Shown here: piece by piece, positions 16,324 to 25,451 of the stretch
Layout of the letters: every line of letters starts with the position of its first letter
Position numbering within the stretch: position 1 is the first letter of the stretch
From: UBA7672 sp031419455
Lineage (GTDB): Bacteria; Pseudomonadota; Alphaproteobacteria; Caulobacterales; Hyphomonadaceae
Reading direction: 5' to 3'
DNA length: 64,000 bases
Assembly: GCA_031419455.1 (NCBI GenBank)
Contig: JANOKS010000138.1
Location: 1-64,000, forward strand
Made by a program: the position numbers and the translations under genes
Notes under the pieces: model-generated
What the model saw: only the letters and a program-made list of their open reading frames with translations
What the model was told of the DNA's origin: nothing
Databases searched by the model: none

Positions 16324-18366
16324 ATGTCGCAATCGACCTTCCTTGCCGCGATCCAGAAGATCACGGCCGGCAGCCTGCCGATCGAGGAGCTGCTGGTGAC
16401 GGCGCAGGGGCTTGCGCCGGACGAGGCGCGGCAGCTCTATCAGGTCTGGATTTCCTTCAACAAGGAGCACCCGCTCCTCTTCATCGCGCACTTCAATTGC
16501 TCGACACTGCTGCAGCAGCTTGGCGACGAGCAGGGTGGGGAGGCGGAACTGAAGTCAGCGTTGGCGATGAAGCCGGACTTCGCGCCCGCCTGCATCAATC
16601 TTGGGTCCTCCTACGAACGGCGGGGCATGGCGAAGGAAGCCGTGGAGCAATGGCGCGACGGTCTCGATCTCATGGCGGCGGTCTCGGCCGATGCGGTTGG
16701 GTACAAAGTCACGCTGATGAAGCAGATCAGCCGGGTGCTGTCGGACAACCAATCTCTTGCGGCGGCGGAGACCATGCTCACCCAGTGCCTCGAACTCGCC
16801 CCCGAAGCGCGCGACGTGACGGAGCAGTATGTCGCCGCCCGGCTGTCGCAATGCAAATGGCCGATGGCGGAGGACGGCAAATTCTCGCGCCGTAGCCTCG
16901 TCTCGAAACTCCACCCGCTGTCAGTCTGCGCCTACACCGACGATCCGCTGTTCCAGCTCGCCGCCAGCGACAAGTATGTGCGCGCCATGGCGCCGATCGA
17001 TGAGCGCACGACGCGCTTCGACCGCCGCACGGCGCCGATCGATCCGAAGCGGCGCTTGCGCATCGGCTATGTCTCGTCCGATCTGCGCCATCATGCGGTT
17101 GGCTACCTCATGGTGAACTTCTTCGAGGAGCACGACCGCAAGGATTTCGAGGTCTTCGCCTACTATACGGGCATCACGGCTGACGATCCGATCCAGGCGC
17201 GCATCAAGGCGTGCGTCGATCACTGGCGCGACATCCGCGGCGTGTCGGATGACGATGCCGCCGCGCAGATCACGGAAGACGGGATCGACATTCTCGTCGA
17301 CGTCAACGGCCACACGCGGGATGCGCGCATCGGCGTGTTCGCGCGCCGGCCTGCGCCGATCCAGGTCAACTGGCTTGGCTATCCCGGCACGATGGGGTCG
17401 TCCTTCCATCACTACATCGTCGCCGACGACTGGACGATTCCGGAGTACGCGGAAGGCTGGTATTCGGAGAAGGTGCTTCGTGTACCGTGCTACCAGCCCA
17501 ACGACCGCAAGCGCGTCGTGGACGAAACCGTTCCGACACGCGCTGACTTCGGCCTTCCCGACGATGCGTTCGTGTTCTGCTGCTTCAATGCCAGCCACAA
17601 GTTCACGCGCTTCAGCTTCGACCGCTGGATGGAGATCCTGAAGGCGAGCGAGAACAGCGTTCTCTGGCTGCTCGACTATTCGCCGGAAACCAACCAGCGG
17701 CTGCGCGAACAGGCGGAAGCGCGGGGCGTAGCGGGGTCGCGGCTGGTGTTTGCGCCCAAGCTGCCGAATGCGCGCCACCTTGCGCGCTATCCGCTGGCCG
17801 ACATGTTCCTCGATTCCGTCCCCTATGGCGCGCACACGACGGCTTCGGATGCGCTGTGGATGATCGTGCCGGTGCTGACATGGTCGGGCCGCTGTTTCGC
17901 CAGCCGCGTCTGCGGCAGCCTGCTGCGGTCGGTCGGCTTGCCGGACCTGGTGTGCGAGACGCCGGAAGCATTCGTCGAGCGCGCGATCCACCTTGCGGGC
18001 GCGGGCAGGGGCGAACTCGAAGTCATCCGGCAACGTCTGATCGCCAACCGCGATTCGTGCGCCCTTTTCGATGTCGCGAAGCTGTCGCGGGCGCTGGAAG
18101 ATCTCTACCGCCAGATGCGGGCGGACCATATCGGCGGAAACCTGCCGCAGCCACGCCTCACCAACCTCGACGCCTATTTCGACATCGGCGTGGCGCAGGA
18201 CCATGAAGTGCGCGAGATCGGCGCGCTCACCGACTATGAAGGCTTCTATCGCGCACAGCTTGCACGCCGCCACTATCATCACCCGATGGAGGCGGACGGC
18301 CGGTTATGGCCGGGTGAAGAAAAGCTGGAAGCACCGCGACTGCAGGCGAAGTCCAAAGCCGCCTGA
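16324..18366 (+). CDS. TPR-GT41 glycosyltransferase (OGT/SPINDLY-like)
   Basis: 680 residues. An N-terminal helical region (about 15-200) has TPR-like repeats (EAELKSALAMKPDFAPACIN, then LGSSYERRGMAKEAVEQW). The C-terminal half is the OGT GT-B catalytic region: RIGYVSSDLRHHAVG, VDVNGHTRDAR, VNWLGYPGTMGS, FNASHKFTRFSFDRW and HTTASDALWMIVPVLTW, followed by FASRVCGSLL. GT41 enzymes transfer a sugar from a nucleotide donor to Ser/Thr of proteins; in Caulobacter a TPR-containing relative (FlmG) glycosylates flagellin. The adjoining Thr-rich repeat protein is the obvious candidate substrate. It is cytoplasmic (no signal). Its stop codon directly abuts the stop of the convergent gene. Confidence 0.9.
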   Translation: MSQSTFLAAIQKITAGSLPIEELLVTAQGLAPDEARQLYQVWISFNKEHPLLFIAHFNCSTLLQQLGDEQGGEAELKSALAMKPDFAPACINLGSSYERRGMAKEAVEQWRDGLDLMAAVSADAVGYKVTLMKQISRVLSDNQSLAAAETMLTQCLELAPEARDVTEQYVAARLSQCKWPMAEDGKFSRRSLVSKLHPLSVCAYTDDPLFQLAASDKYVRAMAPIDERTTRFDRRTAPIDPKRRLRIGYVSSDLRHHAVGYLMVNFFEEHDRKDFEVFAYYTGITADDPIQARIKACVDHWRDIRGVSDDDAAAQITEDGIDILVDVNGHTRDARIGVFARRPAPIQVNWLGYPGTMGSSFHHYIVADDWTIPEYAEGWYSEKVLRVPCYQPNDRKRVVDETVPTRADFGLPDDAFVFCCFNASHKFTRFSFDRWMEILKASENSVLWLLDYSPETNQRLREQAEARGVAGSRLVFAPKLPNARHLARYPLADMFLDSVPYGAHTTASDALWMIVPVLTWSGRCFASRVCGSLLRSVGLPDLVCETPEAFVERAIHLAGAGRGELEVIRQRLIANRDSCALFDVAKLSRALEDLYRQMRADHIGGNLPQPRLTNLDAYFDIGVAQDHEVREIGALTDYEGFYRAQLARRHYHHPMEADGRLWPGEEKLEAPRLQAKSKAA

Positions 18367-19989
18367 TCAGCGCGTTTTCATGCGCCGCAACAGCCAGGTC
18401 GGGAACAGCAGGCGCACGGCGTCCTTGATGTCCCAGAATCCGCGTGTCCGTAGAAGCCGTGTCCAGACTGCGGTGCGCTCGCCAATCGGCAGCACGCCGG
18501 CGATGCCGCGCAGCAGCCTTGCCCGATCATCGCCGCCAAGCCCGAACACCTCGTAGAGGCTCCGGTCCGGCTCGGCATGCAGGAACGTGTCTGTCTGGTC
18601 CGCCGGGAAGACGCGGCACGGATCAACTGGCGCGATGGTTTCCGCGAGCTGATAGGCGTTCTCGAGGAAGCCGAGCCAGCCCGGCGCCGTGTGGTGCGCG
18701 AGGACGGAAAGTCGCGCTTCCTCACCCTTCGCTGTGCGGAAATCAGGGTCTGCGATCAGCCGGTCGAGATGCGCGACATACTCTGCCTCTGTCGCAGCAT
18801 GCAGCGTCGGCTTGTCGATGCCGGGATGATTGATCGCAAAGATGCGCGCGTCGTCCGGGCCATAGAAGCGCGACACAAGCGGCGCGCCGAGGCCGGCGGC
18901 TTCCATCATCGAGGTCGATGAAACGAAGGGGAAGCTATCGACGTAGATGTCGCAGGCTTCAAACCAGGCGCGTGTGTCGGGGGTTGGGGGCAGGGAGCGG
19001 ATGCGACCGTTCACCGCTGCCTTGTCCGCCGCCCAGTCCGGCCGCTCGCCGGCGCCGAGAACCATGAGTTGGGCCTGGGGATGCGTCTTCAGAAGCTCCA
19101 CGTGCGGCGCCGTGAAGGTGACGCCATCGACCGTGTTGTATTTCAGATCCCGTGCCGCCGAGAGAAGCAGGATCGTATCCTCGGTGATGCCCAGTTCCTT
19201 TTTCGCCTCCGCGCGGGTGCGGGTGCGCGTGGGCGTCGCGACGACGGTCGGAAGCACGATGTTGCGGGATTGCGCAACGCCGCGACGCGTGATGGCGAGG
19301 TCTTGCGCAGCCTGGCGCATGTTGAGCACAACATCCGCGACCGACGCGCCCAACCAGAACAGGTGGTCGGCATGGTTGAGCAGAAGGACTGGCGGCCGCT
19401 TGTCGGCTTCGGCGAAGGCGATCACTGGAATCGAATCCTGTCCATAGGCGTGCAGCACGACCGCGTCATAACCGTGCGAAATCTCGCGAAGCTTGCGCGC
19501 CCAGGCGACCTGATGCCCCATCGTGCGGTTGATGTAGTGAATCTGCCCGCCGGAACGCGCGATCTCGCCGCTGATCTTTTCGGGTACGGCAAGGTGCTGT
19601 CCGGTCAGCGCCAGCGAGTGCTTGCGACCCGTATCCGCCTGAAGCCAGTGCGCGAAGTTGTTGACCAGCCCTCCGACCGGAATCATCTCGGTCGCGACGT
19701 GCAGGACGCTCTTGATCTTCGTCGCCGCAGGGCGCCGCCAGTCCGTCGGCGCGGCGGTGCGGCGGCCGACGTCGACCAGCATTCTCTCGAGCCGCGGGCT
19801 CGCGAACAGTCCGGCATGCGGACGAAGCGCCATCAGTGCGGCGAGATGCGCATAGGCGGCGGCGGCATCGTAGCGGCCGCGGCGATGATAGCCCTCGGCG
19901 ACGCTGACGGTCGCCTCATATGCGTCGAAGCGCGAACGTGCGCGTGCTTCCGTGTCCGTCGCGGCGACGTGCAGGCTTTCGTCGAACAT
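18367..19989 (-). CDS. GT-B glycosyltransferase, last gene of the glycan operon
   Basis: 540 residues. An N-terminal helical part (about 1-80) is followed by a GT-B-like body: VLHVATEMIPVGGLVNNFAHWL near 93, then a second Rossmann half with LLLSAARDLKYN, LMVLGAGERPDWA and the donor-site stretch YVDSFPFVSSTSMMEAAGLGAPLVSR. The E-x7-type Glu near SMMEAAGLG is typical of retaining GT4-like enzymes, but the family assignment is approximate. The start at 19989 has a strong RBS (GAGGAGG); the open frame extends upstream into the ABC gene and is not used. It is the only classic glycosyltransferase in the operon. Confidence 0.8.
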   Translation of the reverse strand: MFDESLHVAATDTEARARSRFDAYEATVSVAEGYHRRGRYDAAAAYAHLAALMALRPHAGLFASPRLERMLVDVGRRTAAPTDWRRPAATKIKSVLHVATEMIPVGGLVNNFAHWLQADTGRKHSLALTGQHLAVPEKISGEIARSGGQIHYINRTMGHQVAWARKLREISHGYDAVVLHAYGQDSIPVIAFAEADKRPPVLLLNHADHLFWLGASVADVVLNMRQAAQDLAITRRGVAQSRNIVLPTVVATPTRTRTRAEAKKELGITEDTILLLSAARDLKYNTVDGVTFTAPHVELLKTHPQAQLMVLGAGERPDWAADKAAVNGRIRSLPPTPDTRAWFEACDIYVDSFPFVSSTSMMEAAGLGAPLVSRFYGPDDARIFAINHPGIDKPTLHAATEAEYVAHLDRLIADPDFRTAKGEEARLSVLAHHTAPGWLGFLENAYQLAETIAPVDPCRVFPADQTDTFLHAEPDRSLYEVFGLGGDDRARLLRGIAGVLPIGERTAVWTRLLRTRGFWDIKDAVRLLFPTWLLRRMKTR

Positions 19990-20011
19990 GCCGGCCTCCT
20001 CGCTGCAGGCG

Positions 20012-21292
20012 TTAGCGGGCGACAGCGGTTGCACGGGGAGGGATCGTCGCGCCGGCATCGTTCGCCGCGGCAATCGGCGTATGCCGCCATCCACCCGTTT
20101 CGTTGAACACGCCGTAGGACAGCGAGCCAAGATCGGGATCGCTGACATGGAAGTGCGCGATGATCTGGGCGACCAGAAGCTTGCCGACGCCATTCTCCCG
20201 AACCGCAACGTTGGCGAGATAGAAGTCGGACGTCAGCTTCAGGGGCGGCGTCTGGATCACAAGCTCGCCTTCGCCTTCGAGCCAGGGCAGGTCCACGCCG
20301 TCCTGCTTGCTCGAGAAGGTCATGCAGTGCGTGTCGTCCTGGCGATCGATGCTCACGCGCACGTCCGGCGCCATGATGCGACGGGTTGTGCTGTAGCGCA
20401 GGCGGATGGTCATCCGGTCGCCGTGGGCGACGACCCCGGTGTCCGCGCCGGCCGAGCTCTCAACCGTGCCGCCGGTGAAGCGGATGGGGCGCTCGTCATC
20501 ATCGCTCCAGAACCAGTGCGCGTCCTTCATGCGGCTGTCGTCTTCGTAGAGCTTGAGGCCTTCGGCCGTCGGCCCGTCGAACACGATCTTGCCCTTCTTG
20601 AGATAGATCACGCGCTGGCACATCGTCTTGATCGAATACATGTTGTGCGAGACGAACAGGATCGTCGATCCCTTCTTTTCCAGCGAGCGTGCGAAGTTCA
20701 TGCACTTGCGCTGGAAGGCGGAATCGCCCACGGCGAGCACTTCGTCGAGCAGCAGGATGTCCGGATCGAGGTGCGCCGCCACAGCGAAGGCGAGGCGGAC
20801 ATACATGCCCGAGGAGTAGCGCTTGACGGGCGTATCGATGAACTCGCGGATCTCGGCGAAATCGACGATCGCGTCGAACTTCGCCTCGACTTCGGTGCGG
20901 CTCATGCCGAGGATGGCGCCATAGAGAAAAGTGTTCTCGCGGCCGGTCAGCTCCTGGTGAAAGCCGGTGCCGACTTCGAGCAGCGCGCCGAGGCGCCCGC
21001 TGATGTGCGCTTCGCCCGTGGTCGGCGTGACGATGCGGGAGAGCACTTTCAGCAGGGTCGACTTGCCGGCGCCGTTGAGGCCGATGATGCCGACATTCTC
21101 GCCCTTGCGGATGTCGAACGAGGCATCGGACAAGGCCCAGAAGTATTCCTTCTGCTTCCGCCGGAGGCCAAGCGTCGCAAGCGTGGTGAGGCTGTCGCCC
21201 AGCATGTCGCGCAGCGAGTTGTGCTTGCGTCCTGCGTTGCGGACATAGCGCTTGCCAAGTCCGCGAACGGAGATTGCGATGTCTTTGTCCAT
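20012..21292 (-). CDS. ABC glycan exporter ATPase with C-terminal binding domain (Wzt type)
   Basis: 426 residues. The nucleotide-binding domain has Walker A GLNGAGKST at 71-79, signature YSSGMYVRLAFAVA and Walker B DILLLDEVLAVGD, the exact wording of O-antigen/teichoic-acid ABC exporters. Residues about 260-400 form an extra beta-rich Wzt_C-like domain, which in known systems binds the modified end of the finished chain and gates export. It begins 1 base after the permease stop, so the two are translationally coupled. Confidence 0.93.
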   Translation of the reverse strand: MDKDIAISVRGLGKRYVRNAGRKHNSLRDMLGDSLTTLATLGLRRKQKEYFWALSDASFDIRKGENVGIIGLNGAGKSTLLKVLSRIVTPTTGEAHISGRLGALLEVGTGFHQELTGRENTFLYGAILGMSRTEVEAKFDAIVDFAEIREFIDTPVKRYSSGMYVRLAFAVAAHLDPDILLLDEVLAVGDSAFQRKCMNFARSLEKKGSTILFVSHNMYSIKTMCQRVIYLKKGKIVFDGPTAEGLKLYEDDSRMKDAHWFWSDDDERPIRFTGGTVESSAGADTGVVAHGDRMTIRLRYSTTRRIMAPDVRVSIDRQDDTHCMTFSSKQDGVDLPWLEGEGELVIQTPPLKLTSDFYLANVAVRENGVGKLLVAQIIAHFHVSDPDLGSLSYGVFNETGGWRHTPIAAANDAGATIPPRATAVAR

Positions 21293-21293
21293 C

Positions 21294-22151
21294 TCAGATC
21301 ACATCCGCGAATGAGCGTTCCTGGTTCTTGAACCAGACGAGGCCGCCGAGCAGCAGGGCGAGAACCACAAGCAGCCCGATGCCGAGGGCGACGAAATCCG
21401 GGCTGCCGCGGTCGAACACGGCCCAGCGGAAGCCCTCGATCACGCCGACCATCGGGTTGAGGCTGTAGACCGCCTTCCACTCCGCCGGCACCTGGCTCAG
21501 CGGGTAGACGATCGGGGAGGCATACATGCCGATCTGCAACATGAAGGGGACGGTGTGTTTCACATCGCGGAAGCGGACGTTGATCGGTCCGAGCCAGAGG
21601 CCGATGGCGAGCGCCAGCGTGCCGGCGACGAGGATGAGCGGGATGATCGCGAGCAGTTTCACGCTCGGCATGATGCCGTAGAAGGCCATCATGATCAGCA
21701 GCACGCAGAACGCGATCGCGAAGTCGAGCAGCGGCGCAGACACCTTGGCCAGCGGGATGATCAGGCGCGGGAAGTAGACTTTCCGCACGAGGTCCGCGTC
21801 GTCGACGAGACCGGTCGAGGAGCGACGGGTGGCTTCGGCGAAGTAGGTCCACGGCAGCACGGCTGCGAAGGCAAAGATCGGGTAGGGGATGCCATCCGAC
21901 GGCATCTTGGCGAAATTGCCGAAGACGATGGTGAACACCACCACAGCGAACACCGGTTGGATGACCGCCCAGGCGGCGCCAAGGGTGGCCTGTTTGTAGA
22001 GCACCTGGATGTCGCGCATCATCAGCGTGTGCAGCAACTCGCGATAGCGCCACACATTGCCGATCTCGAGGTCGAACAAGCCCTTGGTCGGCCGGATCAC
22101 CACATGTCGCTCGGCGCCGGTCGAGAGCGCCTTCTGTACGGCGGCGTTCAT
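21294..22151 (-). CDS. ABC-2 glycan exporter permease (Wzm type)
   Basis: 285 residues, with an ABC-2 membrane domain of about six helices: AAWAVIQPVFAVVVFTIVFG, IFAFAAVLPWTYFAEA, LLDFAIAFCVLLIMMAF and others. It matches polysaccharide permeases of the Wzm/KpsM/TagG class. The start ATG at 22151 overlaps the stop of the preceding aminotransferase (ATGA), showing coupling. A longer open frame upstream to 22472 lies in the aminotransferase gene and is rejected. Confidence 0.92.
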   Translation of the reverse strand: MNAAVQKALSTGAERHVVIRPTKGLFDLEIGNVWRYRELLHTLMMRDIQVLYKQATLGAAWAVIQPVFAVVVFTIVFGNFAKMPSDGIPYPIFAFAAVLPWTYFAEATRRSSTGLVDDADLVRKVYFPRLIIPLAKVSAPLLDFAIAFCVLLIMMAFYGIMPSVKLLAIIPLILVAGTLALAIGLWLGPINVRFRDVKHTVPFMLQIGMYASPIVYPLSQVPAEWKAVYSLNPMVGVIEGFRWAVFDRGSPDFVALGIGLLVVLALLLGGLVWFKNQERSFADVI

Positions 22152-23305
22152 GCCATCTCTCCAACCAGTTGCGGGGCCGTGGCCATTTTCAGGGTCGAGG
22201 CGACCAGCGCGATGTCGGCGCTGGTCATCTGCGGATAGAGCGGCAGGACGATCGTGCGGTCCTGGCACCATTCGGAATTCGACAGGCCGGCGTGGCGCGT
22301 GGTGCGATAGCCGTCCTCGCGGTGGGCGCACATGATGCCGCGGCGCGTGGAGATGCCGGCGTCGAGCATTTTCTGCATCACCGTCTTCTGGTCCGCATGA
22401 TCCGGCAGGCGCACGGCATAGGATTGCCAGTTGGTGCGGGCCCAGCTTGGCTCGCGCGGAATACCGATCCACTGCGCCGGCGAAAGCTCACGCCGATAGG
22501 CCTCGGCGATTTCGCGGCGGCGCGCGACCATGCCCGGCACGCGCTTCAGTTGTTCGCGACCAACAGCAGCCTGGATGTCGGTCATGCGGTAGTTGTAGCC
22601 GAGGACCGGGTGGGTCTCGAAGATCACCTGGTTGGAGCCGTGGCGCACGGTGTCGGGCACGCTCATGCCGTGCTGGCGCAGCAGTTTGAACTTCGCGTTC
22701 CAGTCGGCGTGCGGCGTGGTGATCATGCCGCCGTCGCCGGTCGACATCACCTTACGGGGATGAAAGGAAAACACGGCGGCGTCGCCACGGCAGCGCCCGA
22801 CTTTCTCCCACTCGCCTTCCCAGAGGTATTCCGAGCCGATGGCGCAGGCGGCGTCTTCGATGACTTTCAGTCCATGCTTGCGGCCGATTGCGACGATTGC
22901 GGAGAGATCGGCCGGCATCCCCATCTGGTGAACCAGCAGGATCGCCTTGGTCTTCGAGGTGATCGCCGCCTCGATCAGCGCTGGATCCATGTTGTGGGTG
23001 TCGCGGTTGACGTCAACGAACACAGGCTCAGCGCCGCAATAGCGGATAGAGTTGGCCGTCGCGATGTAGGAGTGGCTGACGGTGACGACTTCGTCGCCAG
23101 GTTCAACTCCGGCGACCAGCAGAGCGAGATGCAGGCCGGTGGTGCAGTTGGAAACGGCGGTCGCGTGCTCCGCGCCGACGTATTCCGCGAACTCTTTCTC
23201 GAAGGCCGCCACTTCGGGGCCTTGCGTGATCCAGCCGGACAGGATGGCCCGCGCGGCCGCATCGACCTCGCGTTGATCCATCAGAGGGCGCATCAGCGGT
23301 ATCAT
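22148..23305 (-). CDS. DegT/DnrJ/EryC1 sugar aminotransferase (perosamine-synthase-like)
   Basis: 385 residues, PLP fold type I. Landmarks: GWITQGPEVAAFEKEFAEYVG, SNCTTGLHLAL, EDAACAIGS and the PLP-Lys segment FSFHPRKVMSTGDGGM. Such enzymes aminate 4- or 3-keto nucleotide sugars with glutamate. The HPRK context and GWITQGP start resemble GDP-perosamine or UDP-4-amino-sugar synthases, but the sugar cannot be fixed from sequence. It is coupled by ATGA overlaps both to the SDR gene before it and to the permease after it. Confidence 0.9.
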   Translation of the reverse strand: MIPLMRPLMDQREVDAAARAILSGWITQGPEVAAFEKEFAEYVGAEHATAVSNCTTGLHLALLVAGVEPGDEVVTVSHSYIATANSIRYCGAEPVFVDVNRDTHNMDPALIEAAITSKTKAILLVHQMGMPADLSAIVAIGRKHGLKVIEDAACAIGSEYLWEGEWEKVGRCRGDAAVFSFHPRKVMSTGDGGMITTPHADWNAKFKLLRQHGMSVPDTVRHGSNQVIFETHPVLGYNYRMTDIQAAVGREQLKRVPGMVARRREIAEAYRRELSPAQWIGIPREPSWARTNWQSYAVRLPDHADQKTVMQKMLDAGISTRRGIMCAHREDGYRTTRHAGLSNSEWCQDRTIVLPLYPQMTSADIALVASTLKMATAPQLVGEMA

Positions 23306-24297
23306 GCGGGCAACGTCCAGTTCCGATGGTCGGCTTCGAGAAGCGCAGCCGGATTGGCGTAGCGCGCCTTGAACCAGGCGACGTAGTTGGCGATACCGGT
23401 CGCGAAATCGACTTGTGGACGGAAGCCGAGGATTTCAGCCGCCTTCTCGGTGCGGGCGATCAGGGAGTGAATGTCGCCGGGGCGTTCGGCTACATGTTCC
23501 AGAGACAGGTCGTTGCGGCCGCACTGGCGGAGGATTTCCTTGCCCACCTGTTTCACTGACACCGCGCGGCCCCAGCCGAGGTTGACGGTCTCGCCGACGA
23601 TGCGGTCGTTGAACGCCGTGCGCCAAAGGCCGTCGGCTGTGTCGGTGACATAGGTGAAGTCGCGACCGTTCGAGCCATCGCCGAACACGATCGGCGCCTT
23701 GCCCGACAGCGTGCGGATGACGAAGCGCGGAATGACTTCGGCCAGCACGCCCTGGTCATGCTCGCGCGGACCGAATGCGTTGAAGGGGCGGACGACGACC
23801 GTCTCCATGCCGTAGGTGCGCAAGTAGGCCTGCGTGTAGAGTTCGCCCACCAGCTTGGACGCGCCGTAGACGGTTGTCGGGGCGCAGACAGTGGTGTCTT
23901 CGCTGAGCGCGCCGGTCGACGAGTTGCCGTAAACTTCCGATGACGAGCAGTAGATGAAGCGGCTGACCTTGTGGCGGCGCGCAGCCTCCAGCGTCATCAG
24001 TGTGCCGGTGGCGTTGGCGTGGTGGTTGCCGACGGGATCGCCGATCGACTTGCGCACGCATTCCACGGCAAGGTGGAAGACGATGTCGATCTTGTGCATC
24101 GCATCGTTGAGATCGTCATTGTCGAGGATGGTGCCTTCGACCAGGCGCATCTTGCCCGTGGCCGCCGCCGCTTCGAGGTTTGATTTCTTGCCCGAGGCAA
24201 AATTGTCGAGCACGACCACGTCGTGGCCTTCCGCGATGATGCGGTCCACCAGATGGCTTCCGATGAAGCCGCCGCCGCCAGTGACAAGGAAACGCAT
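23302..24297 (-). CDS. NAD-dependent SDR epimerase/dehydratase
   Basis: 331 residues, extended SDR. It has a Rossmann motif GGGGFIG near residue 7, a catalytic Ser region CSSSEVYG and YGASK as the Tyr-x-x-x-Lys pair, then VVRPFNAFGPREHDQG, typical of UDP-GlcNAc/glucose 4-epimerases and 4,6-dehydratases. Coupled to the following aminotransferase, it most likely supplies the keto-sugar that enzyme aminates. The exact reaction is uncertain. Confidence 0.88.
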   Translation of the reverse strand: MRFLVTGGGGFIGSHLVDRIIAEGHDVVVLDNFASGKKSNLEAAAATGKMRLVEGTILDNDDLNDAMHKIDIVFHLAVECVRKSIGDPVGNHHANATGTLMTLEAARRHKVSRFIYCSSSEVYGNSSTGALSEDTTVCAPTTVYGASKLVGELYTQAYLRTYGMETVVVRPFNAFGPREHDQGVLAEVIPRFVIRTLSGKAPIVFGDGSNGRDFTYVTDTADGLWRTAFNDRIVGETVNLGWGRAVSVKQVGKEILRQCGRNDLSLEHVAERPGDIHSLIARTEKAAEILGFRPQVDFATGIANYVAWFKARYANPAALLEADHRNWTLPA

Positions 24298-24320
24298 GGG
24301 GTGACCCTCGAACTTTTCGA

Positions 24321-25439
24321 CTAGGCGAGCTGCAGGGATTCGGCCTGCAGCGCGGCCACGGCGGAGACGACTTCTTCCTGCTGGACGGCGTTGAGCTCTG
24401 GATACATCGGCAGCGACAGCACTTCTCCGGCGGCCTTCTCGGAGTTCGGGAACTGACCCTGCTTGTAGCCGAGGAAGTCGAACGCCTTCAGCGTGTGCAG
24501 CGGGAAGGGATAGTGGATACCGGTCTGGATGCCCTTGGCGGTAAGCTGTTCGATCCAGCGCGCGCGTTCCTTCGTGCGGATCGCGTAGATGTGGTAGACG
24601 TGGCGGCGGTTCGACAGCTCGACCGGCGTTGCGACACCCGTGCCCTTGAACATCGCGTCATAGCGAGCGGCCGCATCGCGGCGCATCTCGGTCCATTTTT
24701 CGATGTACTTCATCTTCACGCGCAGGACCGCGCCCTGGATGCCTTCCAGGCGCATGTTGTAGCCGATGATCTCGTGGTGGTATTTCTTCTCGGCGCCCCA
24801 GTCGCGCAGCATCCGGACCTTGCGATTGATCTCGGCGTGCTGGGTGACGGTCATGCCGCCTTCGCCAGCCGCGCCCATGTTCTTGCCGGGATAGAAGGAG
24901 AAGCCTGCGGCGTCGCCGATCGAGCCTGCGCGGCGGCCTTTGTATTCGGCGCCGTGGGCCTGGGCTGCGTCTTCGAGGACGAACAGGCCGTGCTTCTTCG
25001 CGATGGCCATGATCGGGTCCATGTCGGCCATTTGGCCATACAGGTGCACCGGAACGATGGCTTTCGTGCGCGGCGTGATGGCCGCTTCGAGCGCTACCGG
25101 ATCCATCGTGAAGGTGACGGGATCGATGTCGACAAACACGGGCTTTGCGCCTGTGTAGTGGATGGCCGAGGCTGACGCGATGAAGGTGAAGGGGACAGTG
25201 ATAACTTCGTCGCCGGGGCCGATGCCGGCGGCGAGCAGGGCGAGGTGAAGCGCCGAGGTGCCGTTGTTGACGCCGGCGGCGTGAGCGGCGCCGGCGTACA
25301 CGGCGAAATCCTTCTCCAGCTGGGCCACTTCTGGTCCCAGTGTAAAGGCGCACGATTCCATCGTGCCGATCAGCGCCGCGTCGATCTCGCTCTTGATCGC
25401 GTGGTACTGCGCTTTCAGGTCAACAAACGGGACGCCCAT
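24321..25439 (-). CDS. DegT aminotransferase, WbpE/WlbC-like
   Basis: 372 residues. It starts MGVPFVDLKAQYHAIKSEID, the usual opening of the WbpE/WlbC group, with NNGTSALHLALLAAGIGPGDEV, EDAAQAHGAEYKG and the PLP-Lys segment GFSFYPGKNMGAAGEGGM. In the Bordetella/Pseudomonas pathway this enzyme makes the 3-amino sugar of UDP-2,3-diaminoglucuronic acid. Its two upstream neighbours are of the matching dehydrogenase and N-acetyltransferase types, which supports that pathway. Confidence 0.9.
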   Translation of the reverse strand: MGVPFVDLKAQYHAIKSEIDAALIGTMESCAFTLGPEVAQLEKDFAVYAGAAHAAGVNNGTSALHLALLAAGIGPGDEVITVPFTFIASASAIHYTGAKPVFVDIDPVTFTMDPVALEAAITPRTKAIVPVHLYGQMADMDPIMAIAKKHGLFVLEDAAQAHGAEYKGRRAGSIGDAAGFSFYPGKNMGAAGEGGMTVTQHAEINRKVRMLRDWGAEKKYHHEIIGYNMRLEGIQGAVLRVKMKYIEKWTEMRRDAAARYDAMFKGTGVATPVELSNRRHVYHIYAIRTKERARWIEQLTAKGIQTGIHYPFPLHTLKAFDFLGYKQGQFPNSEKAAGEVLSLPMYPELNAVQQEEVVSAVAALQAESLQLA

Positions 25440-25451
25440 GGTCGTATCGCT

